The notes under the pieces were generated by a model, which searched no databases, was not told the origin of the DNA, and worked only from the letters and a program-made list of their open reading frames with translations. The translations under genes and the position numbers were made by a program. A stretch of DNA of 6,129 nt from Nitrospiraceae bacterium (GTDB lineage Bacteria; Nitrospirota; UBA9217): positions 1 to 6,129 of the forward strand of contig DMKB01000136.1 of the NCBI GenBank assembly GCA_003454665.1. Reading direction: 5' to 3'. This document shows, piece after piece, positions 5,934 to 6,129 of this stretch (position 1 is its first letter; each line of letters opens with the position of its first letter).

Positions 5934-5982
5934 GGGAATTATCGCACATGCTTCTCCGGAGGAATGAAAACAGGACGACTTT

Positions 5983-6129
5983 ATGAGAGACCATTTCATC
6001 AGTACTGTCGATGAAGAGCATATAAAGCGGGAAAAGGCGAAAGCACGGGAGCTTCGCGCTTCACAGTGGTGGAAGCGGAAGCGCGGGAGCGGCAGATGCC
6101 ACTATTGCGGCGGAACATTCAAGGCCGAC
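5983..6129 (+). CDS. Probable HNH endonuclease-type protein, N-terminal fragment
   Basis: Only the first 49 codons lie in the window; the gene runs off the right edge. Seen: an acidic then strongly basic N-terminus (EEHIKREKAKARELRASQWWKRKR, about 11-34) and then GRCHYCGGTF with a C-x-x-C pair at Cys39 and Cys42. This is how small HNH proteins with a zinc-binding CxxC start; the H-N-H residues themselves would lie beyond the window, so the nuclease call is an inference. The start is the first ATG after an in-frame TGA at 5965-5967, with CAGGA 7 nt upstream. It is divergent from mraZ with its own likely promoter, so it is probably not part of the dcw operon. Another CxxC zinc protein cannot be excluded. 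Confidence 0.65.
   Translation, partial: MRDHFISTVDEEHIKREKAKARELRASQWWKRKRGSGRCHYCGGTFKAD

Noticed and set aside
5964..6014. Short frame MKTGRLYERPFHQYCR as a leader peptide
   Set aside because: The GGAGG before it is only 1 nt from the ATG, too close for use, and the frame overlaps the HNH-like gene with no further support.
5728..6021. Minus-strand open frame of 97 codons upstream of mraZ
   Set aside because: It covers the mraZ promoter, the operator repeats and the start of mraZ in another frame, as well as the divergent gene's start.

Overview
This window is the 5' half of a division and cell wall (dcw) gene cluster. It reads right to left on the minus strand, and a divergent gene enters at the right edge. 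In transcription order the minus-strand genes are mraZ, a small STAS-domain gene, rsmH (mraW), ftsL, ftsI (pbp), murE and the first 33 codons of murF, which runs off the left edge. On the plus strand, at the right edge, is the start of a gene resembling HNH-endonuclease-type zinc-motif proteins. No RNA genes, insertion sequences or CRISPR arrays are visible.

The organism is a bacterium with meso-diaminopimelate peptidoglycan, shown by the DNPR motif of MurE, and the DNA looks moderately GC-rich by eye. The gene order, the short FtsL, the Cys-rich RsmH tail and the MraZ sequence suggest a Gram-negative lineage such as Desulfobacterota (former Deltaproteobacteria). That placement is an inference from sequence style, not a search result.

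Regulation is unusually readable. The mraZ promoter is a near-perfect sigma-70 type sequence (TTGACA, 17 bp, TATACT). Just downstream of the expected start site are four direct repeats of GTGG(G/T) or CTGGA with an exact 10-bp period, which match the known MraZ operator pattern. They end at the mraZ ribosome binding site. A 16-bp AT-only palindrome lies directly upstream of the -35. MraZ therefore probably represses its own operon, and with it the septal and cell wall genes downstream.

The genes work together. RsmH methylates 16S rRNA. FtsL and FtsI belong to the septal synthesis complex. MurE and MurF carry out successive steps in making the UDP-MurNAc-pentapeptide precursor. Genes are closely packed: ftsI and murE overlap by 4 bp (ATGA), and mraZ and the STAS gene are 3 nt apart.

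The region is mostly ordinary core genome. The parts worth a second look are the STAS gene between mraZ and rsmH, with a degenerate phospho-site; an island of 7-bp tandem repeats that appears to have become the translation start region of rsmH; and the mraZ control region. I see no convincing evidence of an entirely new system.
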